Assembly (NCBI GenBank): GCA_035914695.1
Contig: JAMIQH010000156.1
Coordinates: forward strand, 1 to 6,525
Source: JAOSJT01 sp035914695
Lineage (GTDB): Bacteria > Bacteroidota > Ignavibacteria > SZUA-365
Reading direction: 5' to 3'
DNA length: 6,525 nucleotides
In this document: positions 3,799-6,525 of the stretch, piece by piece
Layout of the letters: each line of letters starts with the position of its first letter
Position numbering within the stretch: the stretch's first letter is position 1
Position numbers and translations under genes: made by a program
The notes under the pieces: model-generated
Seen by the model: only the letters and a program-made list of their open reading frames with translations
What the model was told of the DNA's origin: nothing
The model's database searches: none

Positions 3799-6525
3799 TT
3801 ATTTGGTCAGCACCATGGAAATCATACGCACATACGAACCGCTGCGCAAACGCGCGATGTAGACGCCACTGGGCAGCGCGCTGCCGTCGAAATGCACGCG
3901 ATGGGTTCCTTCCTGCAGCGGACCGTCGTGCAGCACTCGGACGACACGGCCATGCATATCCAACACTTCCAGCAGGCCCGGCATTCCCGTCAAGGCATCG
4001 GATACCACGTACTCGATCACCGTGACCGGGTTGAAGGGATTCGGTGCATTTTGTCGGAGGAACAGGTCGGTTTTCAACGGCTCGATGCAATCGCCCGACA
4101 CGGTGATCAACCCGTCGCTGTACACCACGGCGATTCCCGGTCCGAAGTCCGGAGTAGCCGCGAAGGTTATCGGGTAACGGAACACCCCGAAGGCGCCGTC
4201 CCTGCCCTGTTGCGGCAACAGCAGGCAGCGCAACGAGAACAACACGCCGTCATCCACAATGGGCGTACCCGAAGCGCCATCAATCGTCACACCGGTCGCG
4301 GTTTCGTTCATGGTCAGCGGCCAACCCGCGGCGAGCGCGCCTTCCTTCTTCACTTCCAGAATGCGGACGGCGGCGGGATCGACGTCGATGCGCATGGACA
4401 TGCGCCGCAGCAGCGCGCGTCGGGGATTGCTGAAACGCACCGGTACCGTCACCTCGCGTCCCATCATTCCGACGAGATCCTGCGGCATGCTCAACAGCAC
4501 CACCAGCAAACGCGATTGCACGAGTATGGACTGTGCGCATTCCACTGAACTGGTCTGATCGCTGTTCACGATACAGCGAATCGTACTCAGCACATCATCA
4601 TCACCGCCCGAGGGAACGCAGGTAAAGGAGAGCACGCCCGTGGCACCCGGTTGTAAATCCACCCCGAGCACCTTGACCGGAGCTTCACCGGTATTCAAGG
4701 TGATATTCGCCGGCAGCATCAGCATGCCCGAAATCCCGGTCAACGTGCGATTGCCATTATTGTGAATGCGCACCGTCACCGTAAACGGCGAGGGCACGTA
4801 CGTGTCGCTACTCGCATCGTAGCGAATGGTGTCGGGAATGTCGCAATCGATTGCCATCGAGGCGCTGTCCACGATCTGCGGGTGATACAGCAGAATGTCG
4901 CTGGCGCATTGCCGAGATGCAGCGGCATCGGCGGTGACAGTGACGACGGGACGCAGTATTGTGCTGGCGCTTTGCGGCGCCGCCCGCAACAGCCATCCGA
5001 TGGTGGCGATCTCACCGGGAGCGAGATCCACGCCCAGCGGCTTGGTGTAGCTTTCGCCCGCTTCCACCGAGGCGATGGAGGGAAGCGAGAGCGTCGCGCG
5101 GATACCGCGCAGCGTGGTCGATCCGGTGTTTTGAATTTCCACCGTGAAGGAAAATGGCGCGGGGCGATAGCCCTGCGAGGCGCCAATGAACCAGAGTGTA
5201 TCGGGAGCATCGCAACGCACGACAAAGCCCGTGGGCTGAGGCGGTGCGGGCAACAGCGTCACCGTTGCCGTGCATTGTTGCAAATCGCCACCGGCATAGG
5301 CGCGCACGCGGAACGTTCGCGACCGCGGTACCGTGGCGGTATCAACCAGCATGCGCACATGCCATATCGCATCCGCGGAGGTGCCGGAAGCGATGTTCCG
5401 CAGCACGATGTCCAATTGCTCGCCACTTTCGAGCTGTGCCCCCTGCGGCAATTGGAGCGTTGCCACGACGGAATCCAGCACGACGGATGAAGGATTGCCA
5501 ATCCGCGCCGACACCGTCAGCAGCGGATACAGCCCCGATTGCTCATCCACGCGCAGTGTATCCACATCCAGCGCGCATAGTACATCGAAGCTCGCGTCTT
5601 CCAGCGCGGGAATGCGCACCATGGCGCAGCAACGCTCGGGCGCGAGCCCGCGAGCGGCACTTTCGATGCAGACCGCAACGGAATCGACTTGCATGCCGCG
5701 CTGAACAATGGCTTTCCACGTGGCCGTAAACTGCGCCCCCGGAGCCAGCACGCCAGCGTCGATGATGGGAAGAGGCGTCTCGGCTGTGAGCCGGAGGCGC
5801 TGCGGCACTTCGATGCGCAGGTTGCCCTGATACGCCGAAGCGCTTCCCACATTGCGCAGCACCGCGCTGATCACGACGGTGTCATCGGCGCCTGCCTGCT
5901 TGAGAATTTCACAACTCAGGCGCAACTGCGGCATGCGTGCGGCGGGGATGTGAATTTCCACTGGACAGGGGGCCGTCTGTTGCAGTGTTTTCCCCTTGGC
6001 CTTCACCTGCACGAGCACCGTATCCATGCGCGCAACAGAACGCGGAGTAGCGCGCAGCCACCAGCGCGCGTTGCCCGTTTCGCCCACGGCGAGCGTGGAG
6101 GGCAGCAGCATTTTCGCGGCCTGTTCCCCCGTGGCCATGGTCATATCCGGTGGTGGGAGGATTTCAGCAACCACCGAATCGGCCAGAGCCGTGCCAACGT
6201 TGCGCACATCCACTGAAACAAGGAAGGGCTCGGGCATGTACCCTGCCAGCGAGTCTACAAAATGCAGCGAGTCGGGCCCCGCGCATGCGAGTTCGAGCAC
6301 GGGACCTTTCACCGCCTCGATGTACATGCGCTTACTACACAACGTCCCGCCGCCATTGGCCGCGAACACGGTGATCTTCACCGTGTCGTACCGCGCCCTG
6401 TCACGATCGAGCACGCGCAAACGGAAAGATCCGTCCACCGAAGCACCGGCGGCGAGGGAATCGATCAGCAGCTTGAATGGTTGATCGCTGCCGTCGATGG
6501 ACAAATCCTCGCCCTGCAACAGGGC
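3799..6525 (-). CDS. Large secreted repeat protein with cohesin-like domain and T9SS C-terminal sorting domain (5' partial)
   Basis: The frame is open to the window edge: the first apparent start at 6519 is an internal TTG (leucine) preceded by sense codons, so the N-terminus and signal peptide lie outside. About 908 residues are visible; numbering here counts 6519 as residue 1. Residues 1-76 are the end of one repeat. Five beta-sandwich-type repeats follow at about 77-193, 198-305, 311-424, 431-547 and 554-669, with 'R-N-V-G / Q-N-T-G / N-N-G-N' turns and 'L-x-P-G' loops like CARDB/DUF11-type domains. A cohesin/CBM-like domain is at about 670-811. Residues 819-906 form the T9SS type A sorting tail: N-A-P-N-P-F-N-P, then D-M-H-G-R-V-V, then L-P-S-G-V-Y-I-A-R-L. 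It should cross the outer membrane by T9SS and be surface-attached or released. The specific function is unknown; adhesion or structural roles are inference. Confidence 0.9.
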   Translation of the reverse strand, partial: ALLQGEDLSIDGSDQPFKLLIDSLAAGASVDGSFRLRVLDRDRARYDTVKITVFAANGGGTLCSKRMYIEAVKGPVLELACAGPDSLHFVDSLAGYMPEPFLVSVDVRNVGTALADSVVAEILPPPDMTMATGEQAAKMLLPSTLAVGETGNARWWLRATPRSVARMDTVLVQVKAKGKTLQQTAPCPVEIHIPAARMPQLRLSCEILKQAGADDTVVISAVLRNVGSASAYQGNLRIEVPQRLRLTAETPLPIIDAGVLAPGAQFTATWKAIVQRGMQVDSVAVCIESAARGLAPERCCAMVRIPALEDASFDVLCALDVDTLRVDEQSGLYPLLTVSARIGNPSSVVLDSVVATLQLPQGAQLESGEQLDIVLRNIASGTSADAIWHVRMLVDTATVPRSRTFRVRAYAGGDLQQCTATVTLLPAPPQPTGFVVRCDAPDTLWFIGASQGYRPAPFSFTVEIQNTGSTTLRGIRATLSLPSIASVEAGESYTKPLGVDLAPGEIATIGWLLRAAPQSASTILRPVVTVTADAAASRQCASDILLYHPQIVDSASMAIDCDIPDTIRYDASSDTYVPSPFTVTVRIHNNGNRTLTGISGMLMLPANITLNTGEAPVKVLGVDLQPGATGVLSFTCVPSGGDDDVLSTIRCIVNSDQTSSVECAQSILVQSRLLVVLLSMPQDLVGMMGREVTVPVRFSNPRRALLRRMSMRIDVDPAAVRILEVKKEGALAAGWPLTMNETATGVTIDGASGTPIVDDGVLFSLRCLLLPQQGRDGAFGVFRYPITFAATPDFGPGIAVVYSDGLITVSGDCIEPLKTDLFLRQNAPNPFNPVTVIEYVVSDALTGMPGLLEVLDMHGRVVRVLHDGPLQEGTHRVHFDGSALPSGVYIARLRSGSYVRMISMVLTK
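3802..4065 (-). other. T9SS type A C-terminal sorting domain (coding segment)
   Basis: This segment encodes the last 88 residues of the repeat protein. The order of elements is that of the Por-secretion tail family: asparagine/proline-rich entry motif, 'I-E-Y-V-V' strand, 'L-E-V-L-D-M-H-G-R-V-V' strand, 'G-T-H-R-V-H-F-D-G' and a closing 'S-G-V-Y-I-A-R-L' hairpin. It ends in V-L-T-K, a usual end for such tails. The domain is normally recognised and removed by the T9SS machinery during export. It is the best taxonomic marker in the window. Confidence 0.9.
4513..6291 (-). repeat. Five tandem ~105-117-residue protein repeats (coding level)
   Basis: The repeats encode similar segments at 6291-5941, 5928-5605, 5589-5248, 5229-4879 and 4860-4513. 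Each opens with a strand containing a cysteine, often followed by D-x-P-D-T-L/I or a variant, has an N-x-G turn about 27-30 residues later, a 'G-E' and a 'L-x-P-G' loop in the middle, and a second cysteine close to its end. The cysteine pairs are 79/185, 203/297 or 298, 315/416, 436/538 and 559/661. Repeats 1, 4 and 5 are the most alike; 2 and 3 have diverged and 2 is the shortest. The copies differ strongly at DNA level, so they look like old duplications. Confidence 0.75.

Noticed and set aside
3611..4090. Minus-strand open frame of 159 codons bridging the T9SS gene end and the methyltransferase start
   Set aside because: It overlaps both real genes in another frame, is arginine-rich with no domain, and would bury the methyltransferase ribosome binding site.
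3793..4548. Plus-strand open frame of 251 codons
   Set aside because: It is antisense to the T9SS tail and cohesin-like domain, histidine- and glutamine-rich without any motif, so a shadow.
4762..5490. Plus-strand open frame of 242 codons
   Set aside because: It is antisense to repeats 3-5 of the T9SS protein and has a low-complexity arginine/glycine/histidine composition typical of shadow frames.

Overview
The window looks like a chromosomal segment from a moderately GC-rich member of the Bacteroidota/Chlorobiota (FCB) group. The main evidence is a large surface or secreted protein ending in a type IX secretion (T9SS) C-terminal sorting domain with the typical N-A-P-N-P-F-N-P opening. The combination of tandem 'X-but-Y' beta-sandwich repeats, a cohesin-like domain and a FlgD-like T9SS tail is common in Ignavibacteria/Kapabacteria-like lineages, but the genus cannot be fixed from this sequence.

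Layout: every confident gene is on the minus strand, so transcription runs from high to low coordinates. In that order they are: (1) a 5'-truncated giant repeat protein with a T9SS tail (6525-3799, open at the window edge); (2) a 171-nt gap; (3) a class I SAM-dependent O-methyltransferase (3627-3001); (4) a YgjP/M48-like metallopeptidase (2991-2275), coupled to the methyltransferase by a 9-nt gap with its ribosome binding site at the upstream stop; (5) a 96-nt gap holding a perfect 10-bp palindrome; (6) an ECF sigma-70 factor (2178-1597); (7) a small cysteine-rich zinc-finger (ZAS/zf-HC2-type) putative anti-sigma factor (1592-1350), 4 nt downstream of the sigma gene; (8) a 102-nt gap; (9) a DUF302-family protein (1247-855).

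The first ~850 bases hold no confident gene. They open with ten perfect copies of TTGC, immediately followed by AAGGAGG. The rest has overlapping plus-strand open frames of unconvincing codon character, a perfect 16-bp inverted repeat, and a pair of TTTGTAAT direct repeats one helical turn apart.

The sigma factor and zinc-finger pair form a classic stimulus-responsive regulatory unit, and the DUF302 gene downstream is a candidate co-transcribed member. The methyltransferase and metallopeptidase form a separate two-gene unit that may or may not share a transcript with the sigma operon. I see no mobile element, CRISPR array, tRNA or rRNA. Nothing proves an undescribed system. The most promising leads are the cysteine-rich sigma/anti-sigma/DUF302 cassette, the one-cysteine-pair-per-repeat architecture of the T9SS protein, and the tetranucleotide tract at the window edge.
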